Part shown: positions 25,679 through 34,789 of the stretch, one piece after another | Layout: each line of letters begins with the position of its first letter | Position numbering within the stretch: position 1 is the stretch's first letter | Source of the DNA: an archaeon | Lineage (GTDB): Archaea; Nanobdellota; Nanobdellia; Pacearchaeales; GW2011-AR1 | DNA: 64,000 bases | Reading direction: 5' to 3' | Assembly: GCA_018694115.1 (NCBI GenBank) | Contig: JABHNB010000016.1 | Location: 1 to 64,000, forward strand | The notes under the pieces: model-generated | Told to the model about the DNA's origin: nothing | Seen by the model: the letters and a program-made list of their open reading frames with translations, nothing else | Database searches by the model: none | Made by a program: the position numbers and the translations under genes

Positions 25679-27484
25679 CTAAAACACTGCCCATTTTCCC
25701 TTTCCCTTCTGTTCCCTATCCAGCACACTCCCCAACTTATTAATTCGTGGCCTCCCACTTTCCTTGTCTTTCCTCAAAGTAATATCTAAACTCTTCAACA
25801 GTTCTGAGATTCCTTCTTCGAATCCCCTAATCTCGCTTGCTTCGCCCTTAACTCCGCTCTCGCCACCGAAATTAACAATACTGTCTGCCAAATAAGAAAC
25901 CAAAAGTAAATCATGATCTACAACAAAGGCCGTCTTCTCCTTCTCAACCATCATTTCCTTAATTGCTTTAGCAACGGAGATTCTTTCTTCAACATCCAAA
26001 TAAGCGCTAGGTTCATCAATCAAGTAAACATCGGCATCCTTAGCCAAACATCTCGCAATACTAAATCTTTGCAACTCTCCCCCAGATAATTCTTTAACTT
26101 TCTTAGCTGCCAAAACTCCAAGATTGAAAACCGAAGCCATTTTCTTCCCGATCTTCTCCTTAAACATAATATCTCTAACAACTTCCTCGCTATCAGTAAA
26201 CAAATACTGTGGCTTATAACTCACATCTAGCTTAAGATCCAGCTTACCTTCACTTGTTTTGAGCTCACCTGCCAACGCCCTAACAAACGTCGTCTTTCCA
26301 GTTCCATTCTTTCCCAAAACCCCAATAACATGATTTTGATGAATCTCCCCACCCTTAACATCTAACTTAAATCCCGAGGGCCCTGCAGGGTCATCCCCGG
26401 TGGGACCGAATTCCATCTTAAAGTCAGGCCACTCCGCAATCTTTGCCCCACTCATTGGAGGATTCTTTGTAAAATTAAAATTAAGCGGCTTATCCCTAAT
26501 CCTCAAATTTTCTTCCCTCAAAAATCCATTAAGATAGGCATTCACGCCATTCTTTGAGGCCTTCACACCACTAACAGTTCCAAACGCACCTTGTCCCCCG
26601 AAAAAGATATTCAAATACTCACTAAGGTAATCCAAAATCAGAAGATCATGCTCAACAACAACTACAGTTTTACCCGTTTTAGCAATTTCAGAAATAAAAT
26701 CACTTACTCTAAGTCTCTCTCCAATATCCAAAAAAGCAAGTGGCTCATCAAAGAAGTAAATATCTGCTTCTCCAAGTGCCGCTGCAATAATCGCAACCCT
26801 CTGAAGTTCACCTCCAGAAAGTTTATTCATCTTATTATCCAAAACTTGTGTTACTCCCAGCTTTTTTGCAAGCTCATTGATTTCTTTTTCAGAACCTCGT
26901 TTTTTAAGCAAATCTCTTACCTTGATTCCGACACTTAACGAAGATAAATTTTGAGGCTTATAACTAATCTTTTTCTTATCAAGATTCTCGAAATATCTCA
27001 ATAATTCATTTCCCTTAAAAAATTTCTTGATATCCTCATCGCTAGCCTCTTCTTTTCCCAAATTAATCTTATCTGTTCCAGCAAGAATCTTTACTGCAGT
27101 AGATTTCCCAATCCCATTCCGCCCCAACAACCCTAAAACCGAACCTTTCTTTGGAGTCGGAAGACCATAAAGAGCAAAACCGTTCTCCCCATATCTAAAA
27201 ATTAAATCGCTCTCAGAAACAGCAGGCAAGTTAATAATATCAATCGCCCCAAAAGGACATCTCTTAACACAAATCGCACATCCAACACAGGTATGTTCAT
27301 CAATCTTGGCCTTGCCCGATGAAGACGGCACGCCAGTGCCCATTTTAGAGGGTATGCTGCTTGCAGCGACCCCAATTGTCACACAACTATCTAGTTCCTT
27401 CTTCTCAACAGGACAATATTTCTTACACTCCCGCCCACATGCCGCAGGCTTACACTTTTCCTTATGAATTACAGCTAATTTCAT
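25679..27484 (-). CDS. ABCE1/Rli1 ribosome-recycling ATPase with inserted segments
   Basis: 601 residues. The N-terminal domain carries two [4Fe-4S] sites (KCKPAACGRECKKYCPV and CVGCAICVKRCPFGAIDI). Two ABC domains follow, with Walker A GRNGIGKST and GKNGTGKTT, signatures LSGGELQR (twice) and Walker B YFFDEP/YLIDEP. The protein splits post-termination ribosomes using ATP. Two stretches look foreign: residues about 41-59 (AASSIPSKMGTGVPSSSGK), translated from the 57-nt repeat, and FGPTGDDPAGPSG near residue 360 between the two ABC domains. All catalytic motifs are intact. Confidence 0.95.
   Translation of the reverse strand: MKLAVIHKEKCKPAACGRECKKYCPVEKKELDSCVTIGVAASSIPSKMGTGVPSSSGKAKIDEHTCVGCAICVKRCPFGAIDIINLPAVSESDLIFRYGENGFALYGLPTPKKGSVLGLLGRNGIGKSTAVKILAGTDKINLGKEEASDEDIKKFFKGNELLRYFENLDKKKISYKPQNLSSLSVGIKVRDLLKKRGSEKEINELAKKLGVTQVLDNKMNKLSGGELQRVAIIAAALGEADIYFFDEPLAFLDIGERLRVSDFISEIAKTGKTVVVVEHDLLILDYLSEYLNIFFGGQGAFGTVSGVKASKNGVNAYLNGFLREENLRIRDKPLNFNFTKNPPMSGAKIAEWPDFKMEFGPTGDDPAGPSGFKLDVKGGEIHQNHVIGVLGKNGTGKTTFVRALAGELKTSEGKLDLKLDVSYKPQYLFTDSEEVVRDIMFKEKIGKKMASVFNLGVLAAKKVKELSGGELQRFSIARCLAKDADVYLIDEPSAYLDVEERISVAKAIKEMMVEKEKTAFVVDHDLLLVSYLADSIVNFGGESGVKGEASEIRGFEEGISELLKSLDITLRKDKESGRPRINKLGSVLDREQKGKGKWAVF
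26371..26409 (-). repeat. GC-rich in-frame insert in the ABCE1 gene
   Basis: This segment encodes FGPTGDDPAGPSG between the hinge and second ABC domain, where family members run straight into the Walker strand. It contains the perfect 10-bp palindrome CCCTGCAGGG (26381-26390) and is far more GC-rich than its flanks. It differs in sequence from the 57-nt repeat and has no second copy here. Confidence 0.4.
27311..27367 (-). repeat. 57-nt palindromic repeat, copy B, inside the ABCE1 gene
   Basis: Copy of 25190-25246 in the same orientation and frame. The second stem is GCTGC/GCAGC (27356-27360, 27363-27367) versus GCCGC/GCGGC in copy A: a compensatory C-G to T-A change. The first stem GGCAC/GTGCC is unchanged while its loop differs. 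Confidence 0.85.
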
Positions 27485-27518
27485 ATTAGAATTAGAGATT
27501 ATGAAGTTTTAAAGTTAA

Positions 27519-27989
27519 TCAATTACCAGAATTATCTCCAGAAACCTGCCACACAAGAAGATCTAGCGCTCTCCTTAAATTCTTAGGAGAAATATAATCT
27601 GCCCTATCTGGGGGATCCATACAATAATTGAACTCATCAGAATAATACGTGGGAATTTTCTTTCTTTCTGCCGCCATTAAGACCGATAATCCCTCGTTCA
27701 TTAAAGCTCTCTCCTTAGAATCAACTTCCGAGGGGAAATCTCTGAAAAACCTCTGGAAATAATTAGTCTTAGAACAAGAACCATTAACTCCTACGGCCAA
27801 ATCAGGGATATAAACTACGCCAAACTCTCCAGATTCAACTTTTTTCCGAGCCTCACTCCCCTCACCAACAACTTCATATTCAAATTTGCCATCCTTAAGT
27901 TGTTCAAGAACATCAGCATACTCTTCGGGCCTCTCCGTTACTATTAGAATTTTTCTTGCAACATCATCGCCGTTGTTTTCAGCCATCAT
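27519..27989 (-). CDS. Receiver-like domain protein (degenerate)
   Basis: 156 residues from ATG 27989. The start (RKILIVTERPEEYADVLEQL, then YEVVGEGSEARKKV and FGVVYIPD) follows the alpha/beta pattern of a response-regulator receiver, but the phosphorylated Asp and acidic pair are not in place. It is perhaps a pseudo-receiver. It sits alone between ABCE1 and the surface-protein cluster. Confidence 0.5.
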   Translation of the reverse strand: MMAENNGDDVARKILIVTERPEEYADVLEQLKDGKFEYEVVGEGSEARKKVESGEFGVVYIPDLAVGVNGSCSKTNYFQRFFRDFPSEVDSKERALMNEGLSVLMAAERKKIPTYYSDEFNYCMDPPDRADYISPKNLRRALDLLVWQVSGDNSGN

Positions 27990-28040
27990 CAAGTGCTAAA
28001 ATTCCTTCGAATTAGCTCAATCAACAGAGGTCTAAACTTT

Positions 28041-29096
28041 TTAAACTTTCTTACTCTTTCTACTTTTACCTGCTCCCACGATAAGCTTTCCCTTGTATTT
28101 ATCTACCGGAGCCTTACCTTTCTTCACCTTTTTACCGCTTAGTTCTTCTTCCAAAATAGGTAATTCCCCCTTAATCTTCTGAAGTCGTTCTTCATACTTC
28201 TTCATCCTAATTTCATAAACCAACTTTGAAACCTTATTAGATTTAAATCTCTCCACCTGAGCTTTCTTCATCAAACTCAATAAAACCCTGGCCTCAGTTT
28301 TCATCCTTTGAACCTTTTTACCCAAAAACCGCTTCCTCACTCGAATATATAAATAATAACCACCACCACTAAGGATTATCAAAACTAAAAGAATCCAATA
28401 CCAATTCTCCATTAAGAAACTACCAAAACTCTTACCAAATACAATTGAAGTCAATGTCTCTGTTCTCCTTATATCTACCTCGTCCTCTAATTGTTCAGCC
28501 AAGATCCTAGCATCCCTGTATCTCGAATCAGCTATCGCAGCTTCAACTTCATTAATCAAAAACTTAAACCTCTCAAGATTAACTCCCTCAACAGAAAAAG
28601 ACACTATATCCCCGGATTCATCCCTCTTAGATCCTAGAACTGTTTCCTGTACAACCAATAAATCACTAACTAGAAAAGCCAAATCTCTCGTTTCAGCAAT
28701 TTCAATTGTATAAACCCGGATATCAGAATAATTAATATTTCTCCAGTTAATTAATGACAATGCCTGCCTAGCCTTATTTTCTTCAAAGGTAGTTGAATCC
28801 ACATTTCCCCTCAGAATATCTGCATACTCTGCCTGTTGGAAAACATTATTCGCTTCCAATAACAAATCACTAACATAAACTCCCGAAAATCCTCCCCTCT
28901 TCATCTCTGCAAGAATCTCTTCACTTTCATTAAGTGCCTGTAATGCATCCTCACGAGTAAAACTAAAGTTCGCATCCAATTCCCCCACCCCCACATCGTT
29001 AACAGCAAACCCGGTAAATACTCCAGTAAAGGTAAGAACCATCAATGCAATTACTACAAAGATCCCAATCAAAGCTGCCCTGTAATGTTTTCTCAT
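28041..29096 (-). CDS. Membrane protein, partner of the giant surface protein
   Basis: 351 residues. An N-terminal helix (9-31) acts as signal anchor, an extracellular helical domain (40-225) follows, a second transmembrane helix lies at about 232-250, and the basic tail is cytoplasmic and coiled-coil-like. The order resembles the C-terminal part of the gene upstream, which shares a 4-nt ATGA overlap. The pair probably form one envelope complex. No enzymatic motif. Confidence 0.65.
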   Translation of the reverse strand: MRKHYRAALIGIFVVIALMVLTFTGVFTGFAVNDVGVGELDANFSFTREDALQALNESEEILAEMKRGGFSGVYVSDLLLEANNVFQQAEYADILRGNVDSTTFEENKARQALSLINWRNINYSDIRVYTIEIAETRDLAFLVSDLLVVQETVLGSKRDESGDIVSFSVEGVNLERFKFLINEVEAAIADSRYRDARILAEQLEDEVDIRRTETLTSIVFGKSFGSFLMENWYWILLVLIILSGGGYYLYIRVRKRFLGKKVQRMKTEARVLLSLMKKAQVERFKSNKVSKLVYEIRMKKYEERLQKIKGELPILEEELSGKKVKKGKAPVDKYKGKLIVGAGKSRKSKKV

Positions 29097-30643
29097 AATA
29101 TTCCCATCATCCTAATTTTATCTCTAATCTTTCCTTCTTCCTCCGATCTCTTCGTCTCTTTCTTTTTCTTAAAATACTCAAAAGGCTTAAAAACAAATTC
29201 CTTCATTGTCTTGAAAGCACCCCCAATCTTACTAGGTTTCTTCTCTTGAATAACCTTTCCCCCCGCCCTTGTTTTATCAGCCTTCTTAGCCTCAACATTA
29301 TCCCACATATTTTTTATCTCTTCTCTCAGTTCAAATTCTCTCTTTAGTTCCCTCTTTTCCTTGAACTCCCTAACAAAACCAAAAGGACTTGTAAAAAATT
29401 TCTTAACCTTAAAAAGTGTCTTTCCAAAAGCTCCCTTTTCCTTGACCACTTTTTTTGGACCACTAACTTTTTCTTTAGCATCTACAACCCTATCATCTCC
29501 GCCAAGTTCTCCCTCCGCCTTCTCAGTTTCTCTTTTCAATATTCGGGCACTCGCTTCCTTCGAGAAAGATGCGCCTTTAATCACCTTCTTTGTACCCAGA
29601 AGTTTCAATGTCATCATCTCCCCCTCAATCTCCGCCAACCTACCATTCAAAATCTCAAACTCTAATTTATATACGCCCTCAGAAATACTGCCCTTCTTGT
29701 AATACTGCGTCTGAATTTCTTTTATCTCTTCTTCAACTTGCATTCTTTCATTATTCAACTCACTAACTATTTCTCTAGTTCCAATCATCTTTACTCTAAG
29801 ATTTCTCAAGCTCATTCGAGTCTTCTTCAATCCAGAAAGCTGCTTGTGATATCTATCCATAAGATTATGGTAAACACCTGTGGAAATTCCTCCAGAGAAA
29901 TAATTTTTCTGATTCTCAACAATTAATTTTCTAAGATTCTTTTCATGTTGGTTAGTTCTCTCGATCTTATTTGTCACAGCAAATTTCTGATACCTCTTAT
30001 AGCCAAATATTCCAAGAGCAATAAGAATCAGCATTCCGAGGAGCACAAAATACCAATACAAATACAGAAAGTATCCCAGGTTCCCTTTTATGCTAAACAA
30101 TAACAAGGAACGTGCACTATCTATTCGCTTCTTAGCAAGACTATAATCTCCTCGTTCAAATGCAACAATCGCTAGCTCCGTCATCTCTACAGAAGGATGA
30201 TCCTTAAAAAATCCTCTAACTGCAAATCCCGAAAGCCCATCAACTAGCCTATCACCATCCCCTTGATCTCCCAAAACCTTGAGAAGCTTCCGTAGAGACT
30301 CGTCCACTTCGAAAGCCAATTTACCAGTATTGATAACCTCGTCAGATAAAAGTTTAGCCTGACCATTCCTTCCACTATCGATCTTGACAATCGCTTCAGC
30401 CAACAAACTTTTGACCTCCCCAACATTAAACCCTTCCTCGATCATATCCTGAATCATTTTCTCTGCCTCCTCCAAGCTAAATCTACTTTCCTCCTCCGCA
30501 ATCTCCTGAATAATTAACTTAATGTTTTGAGTTTCCCTATAGCTCGTTTGAGTTCCCTCTTCATTTACCTTCCATCCAGTTATAACTGCCCTCAAATCAT
30601 GCTCTTCATAACTTTTGTAACTAGGTGCACTTAATTTAACCAA
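29093..30643 (-). CDS. C-terminal part of the giant surface protein, after an in-frame TAA
   Basis: 516 residues if begun at TTG 30643; the frame is continuous with the ORF ending at 30701 apart from one TAA. Residues 1-50 complete a beta domain (VKLSAPSYKSYEEHDLRAVI). Residues 55-185 are helical with the repeated theme SLEEAEKMIQDMIEEGFN. A transmembrane helix lies at about 188-212, followed by a long cytoplasmic coiled-coil tail (220-516) rich in Lys/Glu. No start codon with RBS precedes it. Confidence 0.65.
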   Translation of the reverse strand: MVKLSAPSYKSYEEHDLRAVITGWKVNEEGTQTSYRETQNIKLIIQEIAEEESRFSLEEAEKMIQDMIEEGFNVGEVKSLLAEAIVKIDSGRNGQAKLLSDEVINTGKLAFEVDESLRKLLKVLGDQGDGDRLVDGLSGFAVRGFFKDHPSVEMTELAIVAFERGDYSLAKKRIDSARSLLLFSIKGNLGYFLYLYWYFVLLGMLILIALGIFGYKRYQKFAVTNKIERTNQHEKNLRKLIVENQKNYFSGGISTGVYHNLMDRYHKQLSGLKKTRMSLRNLRVKMIGTREIVSELNNERMQVEEEIKEIQTQYYKKGSISEGVYKLEFEILNGRLAEIEGEMMTLKLLGTKKVIKGASFSKEASARILKRETEKAEGELGGDDRVVDAKEKVSGPKKVVKEKGAFGKTLFKVKKFFTSPFGFVREFKEKRELKREFELREEIKNMWDNVEAKKADKTRAGGKVIQEKKPSKIGGAFKTMKEFVFKPFEYFKKKKETKRSEEEGKIRDKIRMMGIL

Positions 30644-30700
30644 GAAAGACCCATTTTGACCATAACTTATCCTAGAGATTTTGGGAGGAGATGTAGAAAA

Positions 30701-30703
30701 TTA
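30701..30703 (-). other. In-frame TAA inside the giant surface protein
   Basis: Codons run CCG GAG CAA TAA TTT TCT ACA. Nineteen sense codons follow before the downstream ORF's first possible start. Both sides read as one beta domain (KLVLTGFPEQ stop FSTSPPKISRI...FLVKLSAPSYK). Confidence 0.7.
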
Positions 30704-33700
30704 TTGCTCCGGAAATCCGGTTAAGACTAACTTCATTCCTTCCAAGGTAAAACCCCCATACTTATTTTCAACGTCTATTTCAAACTCTTCCCCCTCGCCA
30801 CGAATAACCTCAATTATCTTGTTATAGACAATTGCTGCTCCGCCACCAGCACCACCACCGCCACCACCGCTCGTACCCGGAGTCGTAACGACCTCCGTCA
30901 CAGTCAAAGGATCACTAACACTTACAGATTTTGAATCTATTGCAGAATCGGCATTTGTTGAAGAAGCTACCGCAGATAAATTAAGTGTAGATTCGCTAAT
31001 TGAACTTCCAACATCTATAGTAATTGTATTAGTTCCACTGATATCGACTCCAAGATTACCCAAACTCCTGTTTAAACTTCCAGATACTAAACTAAATCCT
31101 GAAGGTAAGGTCCAGTTCAAATAAACGCCCGTTGCATCAGAAGTTCCAAGATTAGTAACATTTGCCACCAATTCCAATCCGGTCTGCCCACGAGTTACAG
31201 TTGAAGAATAAGTATCGATTGAAACCGAAAGTGCTGGAGCAACAACATTCTGAATATTCAAGTTCCTTTCATAAACTGTGGTTCCAACATCAGAAGTAAT
31301 AGTAACGTTATAATCATAAAGTCCTGCAGTTAAATCAGTAGTATTAACATCAATAGTAATATTCACCGCAGATCCAGAAGAAGCAGTATAGTTCTCAGTC
31401 AAATTTCCAGAATAATTCACACTCAACCTACTTCCTAATTCACTTGAAGTCAAACTTACATTAAATCCAATTGTTCCATCCCCCGTATTGTTCATGACCA
31501 ATCTACCTAAAGAATTATTGCTAGCCGCCTGAGCAGTTGTAAATGATTTTATTGCAGGAATTGTAGTAGTGATATTTTCCGAAGTATCATTTTCCACGAC
31601 AATCGTCGTATTTGAAGAAACATTTTCATTCCCGGCATTATCAGTAGCATTAATTCTAAATGTCCAAGTACCATTTTCAGGAGTAAACGAAGCATTATAG
31701 ACAATGGTCGAAGAGGAACCCACAACAAGATTCGAATTATTACTCATCGCAGTATAGGTCCACGCAGAAGCAGAAGTATTGTAATACATCAGGTAAACAG
31801 TTGAGATATTATAATCCTCAGTAATAGTGGTATTTACATAAACTGGGACACCAGGGTCCAAATCATCAGTTTCATTAGGTGAATAAGTCACGTTATCAAT
31901 AATTGGCAAGGTATCGTCGGTAATAACAACATCATCAGTTTCACTATCATTTATCTGACCCGACAAATCGTAAACATAAAGGAGAGTACTAAATCCCTCA
32001 GGAGAATGATTTCCACTCTGAATTATATAATTAGCAGTATCCGAAGTTCCACTAAGAGATATCTGGGAACTATTCACAAAACTTCCAGAAGTATTGTAAC
32101 TTACAATTGCATAATCTAAGCCAATAGCGTCCGTCGCACTAATCGTACAATTAACATCAACAGAATCATTCACATCAGAACAAGAGAAATTTGTCACCGC
32201 AGGCTTATTCAAATCAACATAGACGGTAACTGAATCATTTGCCTGATTATCTGAAGTATCATTTGCATAATAGATAATATCATGCTGACCTTCAACTAAA
32301 CTAATCGTTTTATTCCACGAAGTCATCGAAGTATTACCTAAATTTGTCAATGTTCCAGAATTATTAGTATATCCTGCCCAACCCAGATTCTCGTTTGTAG
32401 TTATATTCAATAAAACACTTCCATCGGTATCATAGGAATTATTTGAAGGACTCCAAACAGTTATTGTCGGAGCGGTCGTATCTTCAGGCACAGCATCAAC
32501 AGTGAAATTAATCGAGTTAGTCCCAATGTTCCCTGAAGAATCAATTGCGTAGAATATTACTGTTTTCTCCCCGTCAACCCCGGTATCTACAGAATCACTC
32601 CATGCAGTTCCAGAACCAGATAAACTTACATTTGTAGCTCCGCCATCCAACGAATAATTTGCGGCAGTTGCATTTTCTCCAAGAGTAATACTAAACAATA
32701 TCGTAGCAGTACCATATGTTTGATTCAGCGGAGAATTAATACTAACAACTGGAGCAGTTACATCATTAACACTAAAAGTTGTTGAAGTAATATTCGAATT
32801 TCCTGCAGCATCAGTTGCATAGAACCTACAAGTATAGTTTCCTTTTGCGACACTAGTCATAGTATGATTCATCCAGCCCGTGGCTGTCAAGCTAATTGTA
32901 TGATTAACAAAACTTCCAGAAGTATTCTCCTCAATCTTAACACCAGATAATGCAAAAGTATCGGTAACATAAGCGCTACAATTCACATCCTGACTTTCGT
33001 TTGCAGGATTTGGTGAAGCATTTACATTAGTAAATTGCGGATAAACCGTATCCACATAAAATGTTATCGTCTTATTCCCCTGGTTAGCCGGAGAAGCACT
33101 ATCATTTGCATAAACAATTAGAGTATTTGTAGATTCCGCAGCCAAAGTTAGACTAGTATTCCAATTAACCATCGAAGTATTCGTCATAGCCACGACTGCA
33201 GAACCATTCAGAGAATAACCTGCCCAAGTCGCGTTTTCATCAGTAGTTATATTTAGGGCAAGACTTGTTGAGGTATAATAAGTTACATTAGCAATACTAT
33301 CAATAGTTATAATCGGAGGAGTTGTATCGGGAGCAGCAACGTTAACCGTAAAATAAACAACCGAAGAAACTCCCACATTATTCGAACTATCATTCGCATA
33401 GAAAGTAATATTATATGCCCCATTAGGTAAACTAACAAGAGTACTATTCCAAGCAGTAGACGAGGTATTTCCCATAGTCACATTAGTAGTTCCGTTTAGA
33501 GAATACCAGGCTGAGCTCGCATTTTCAGAAATCGTAATCGACGCAGAAACATTATTATCATTATACGTTTGATTAGTTGGACTTATCACCGTAATAACTG
33601 GTGCTGTTACATCATTAACATTAAAATTAACGATTGTCTCATTCATGTTTCCTGCCGCATCAGTTGCATAAAACTTACAAGCATATCCGTCAGGACCAAC

Positions 33701-34786
33701 AAATTGTGCTCCCGAAATCACATAACTTGCTCCCCCATTTGTTCCCGAAAACGTAATAGTATGGTTTTCAAGAGTTCCTGTTGAATTCTCTCCAATAATC
33801 ACACTAGAAATATCAAAGGTATCATTCCAGATCACAGAACAATTAACATCCTGTGAGACATTGGCTGGACTCGGATTTGCTTGAGCCAAGCTATATCTCG
33901 GAGCAAGACTATCTGCATAAAATATCGAAGATTTATTATTTTGATTACTCGAAGTATCGTTTGCATAAATCGTAAGATTATATGTTGTTTCCTGTGTCAA
34001 ACTAGAAAGAGTAATATTCCAACTAGTCGTAGAGGAGTTTCCAAGATCAATAATCGAACCCCCATTAAGCTGATAAGCAGCCCATTCAAGGTCTTCATCC
34101 GCAGTGATATTAATCAGAGTGTTTGCAGGATCCTGATAACTCAAATTTGCAGGAGAGACAATTGTGATTGCTGGAGGCGTTGTATCCACCGGAGTCGTAT
34201 CAATAATAAACCAATTTCCCACCAAGGTTCCATTATTCCCATAACTATCATTTGCCCAGAAAGTTATATTATATGTTCCGTCGGAAATACTCGAATTTGT
34301 ATGAGTATAACTTAACAAGGTCGTATTCGTCATAGTCACATTAGTCACCCCTGCATCCAGAGAATACCATGCCCCCGTTAAAGCCTCATCAACAGTCACT
34401 GTAAAAGTCACAGAATCCTGGGTAATCGTTGAACCATTAGTAGGAGTAACCAAGGTAACAGAAGGACTCGTAACATCAGTGGTATAACTCCCACTAGCAT
34501 TCACCAAAGATATCTCCCCAAGAGCATCATACAAAAAAGCATACCAAGTATGAGATGCCGAATCAGACTCCGCCGTAAAAGCACATGTCAAATTCGCCCC
34601 ACTAGAAACACTCGTATTACAATATTCATTACCACCGCATCCCGAAAAACTAGCACTGTTAGAATCACAAACCCACAATGTCAACGTCTGGGAAGTATCC
34701 AAATCATAACTCACGGTTGAAATATTAACACTCTCCCCACCACCAATTGTCGTAGCATTATCTGAACCACTCGTAAAAACCGGCAA
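30701..34786 (-). CDS. Central part of the giant surface protein: Ig-like repeats
   Basis: 1,361 residues without a start of its own (first codon TTG directly after a TAG). It is made of about ten Ig/cadherin-like repeats of roughly 90-100 residues with the signature DTTPPxITIxSP, YSLNG, WN-TL and YNITFYANDSSNN, then a domain of CARDB/NEW3 type (TSDVGTTVYERNLN, VANVTNLGTSDATG) and a Gly-rich linker (GTSGGGGGGAGGG). It is very rich in Asn-X-Thr/Ser sequons. It is an adhesin-like or S-layer-associated surface protein. The repeats have diverged, which argues against recent tandem duplication. Confidence 0.75.
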   Translation of the reverse strand: MPVFTSGSDNATTIGGGESVNISTVSYDLDTSQTLTLWVCDSNSASFSGCGGNEYCNTSVSSGANLTCAFTAESDSASHTWYAFLYDALGEISLVNASGSYTTDVTSPSVTLVTPTNGSTITQDSVTFTVTVDEALTGAWYSLDAGVTNVTMTNTTLLSYTHTNSSISDGTYNITFWANDSYGNNGTLVGNWFIIDTTPVDTTPPAITIVSPANLSYQDPANTLINITADEDLEWAAYQLNGGSIIDLGNSSTTSWNITLSSLTQETTYNLTIYANDTSSNQNNKSSIFYADSLAPRYSLAQANPSPANVSQDVNCSVIWNDTFDISSVIIGENSTGTLENHTITFSGTNGGASYVISGAQFVGPDGYACKFYATDAAGNMNETIVNFNVNDVTAPVITVISPTNQTYNDNNVSASITISENASSAWYSLNGTTNVTMGNTSSTAWNSTLVSLPNGAYNITFYANDSSNNVGVSSVVYFTVNVAAPDTTPPIITIDSIANVTYYTSTSLALNITTDENATWAGYSLNGSAVVAMTNTSMVNWNTSLTLAAESTNTLIVYANDSASPANQGNKTITFYVDTVYPQFTNVNASPNPANESQDVNCSAYVTDTFALSGVKIEENTSGSFVNHTISLTATGWMNHTMTSVAKGNYTCRFYATDAAGNSNITSTTFSVNDVTAPVVSINSPLNQTYGTATILFSITLGENATAANYSLDGGATNVSLSGSGTAWSDSVDTGVDGEKTVIFYAIDSSGNIGTNSINFTVDAVPEDTTAPTITVWSPSNNSYDTDGSVLLNITTNENLGWAGYTNNSGTLTNLGNTSMTSWNKTISLVEGQHDIIYYANDTSDNQANDSVTVYVDLNKPAVTNFSCSDVNDSVDVNCTISATDAIGLDYAIVSYNTSGSFVNSSQISLSGTSDTANYIIQSGNHSPEGFSTLLYVYDLSGQINDSETDDVVITDDTLPIIDNVTYSPNETDDLDPGVPVYVNTTITEDYNISTVYLMYYNTSASAWTYTAMSNNSNLVVGSSSTIVYNASFTPENGTWTFRINATDNAGNENVSSNTTIVVENDTSENITTTIPAIKSFTTAQAASNNSLGRLVMNNTGDGTIGFNVSLTSSELGSRLSVNYSGNLTENYTASSGSAVNITIDVNTTDLTAGLYDYNVTITSDVGTTVYERNLNIQNVVAPALSVSIDTYSSTVTRGQTGLELVANVTNLGTSDATGVYLNWTLPSGFSLVSGSLNRSLGNLGVDISGTNTITIDVGSSISESTLNLSAVASSTNADSAIDSKSVSVSDPLTVTEVVTTPGTSGGGGGGAGGGAAIVYNKIIEVIRGEGEEFEIDVENKYGGFTLEGMKLVLTGFPEQ

Positions 34787-34789
34787 CTA
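34787..34789 (-). other. In-frame TAG inside the giant surface protein
   Basis: Codons run ATT AAT ATT AAT TAG TTG CCG GTT TTT. The protein on both sides reads continuously (SSPININ stop LPVFTSGSDNATT), matching the usual start of a new beta domain. No RBS lies before the TTG. Confidence 0.7.

Noticed and set aside
33569-34315. Plus-strand frames opposite the giant surface protein
   Set aside because: They are shadows of a repetitive, low-complexity coding strand with no coding features of their own.
34787-34789. Pyrrolysine decoding of the in-frame TAG
   Set aside because: The other two interruptions are TAA, TAG ends normal genes such as argS, and no pyrrolysine genes are visible.
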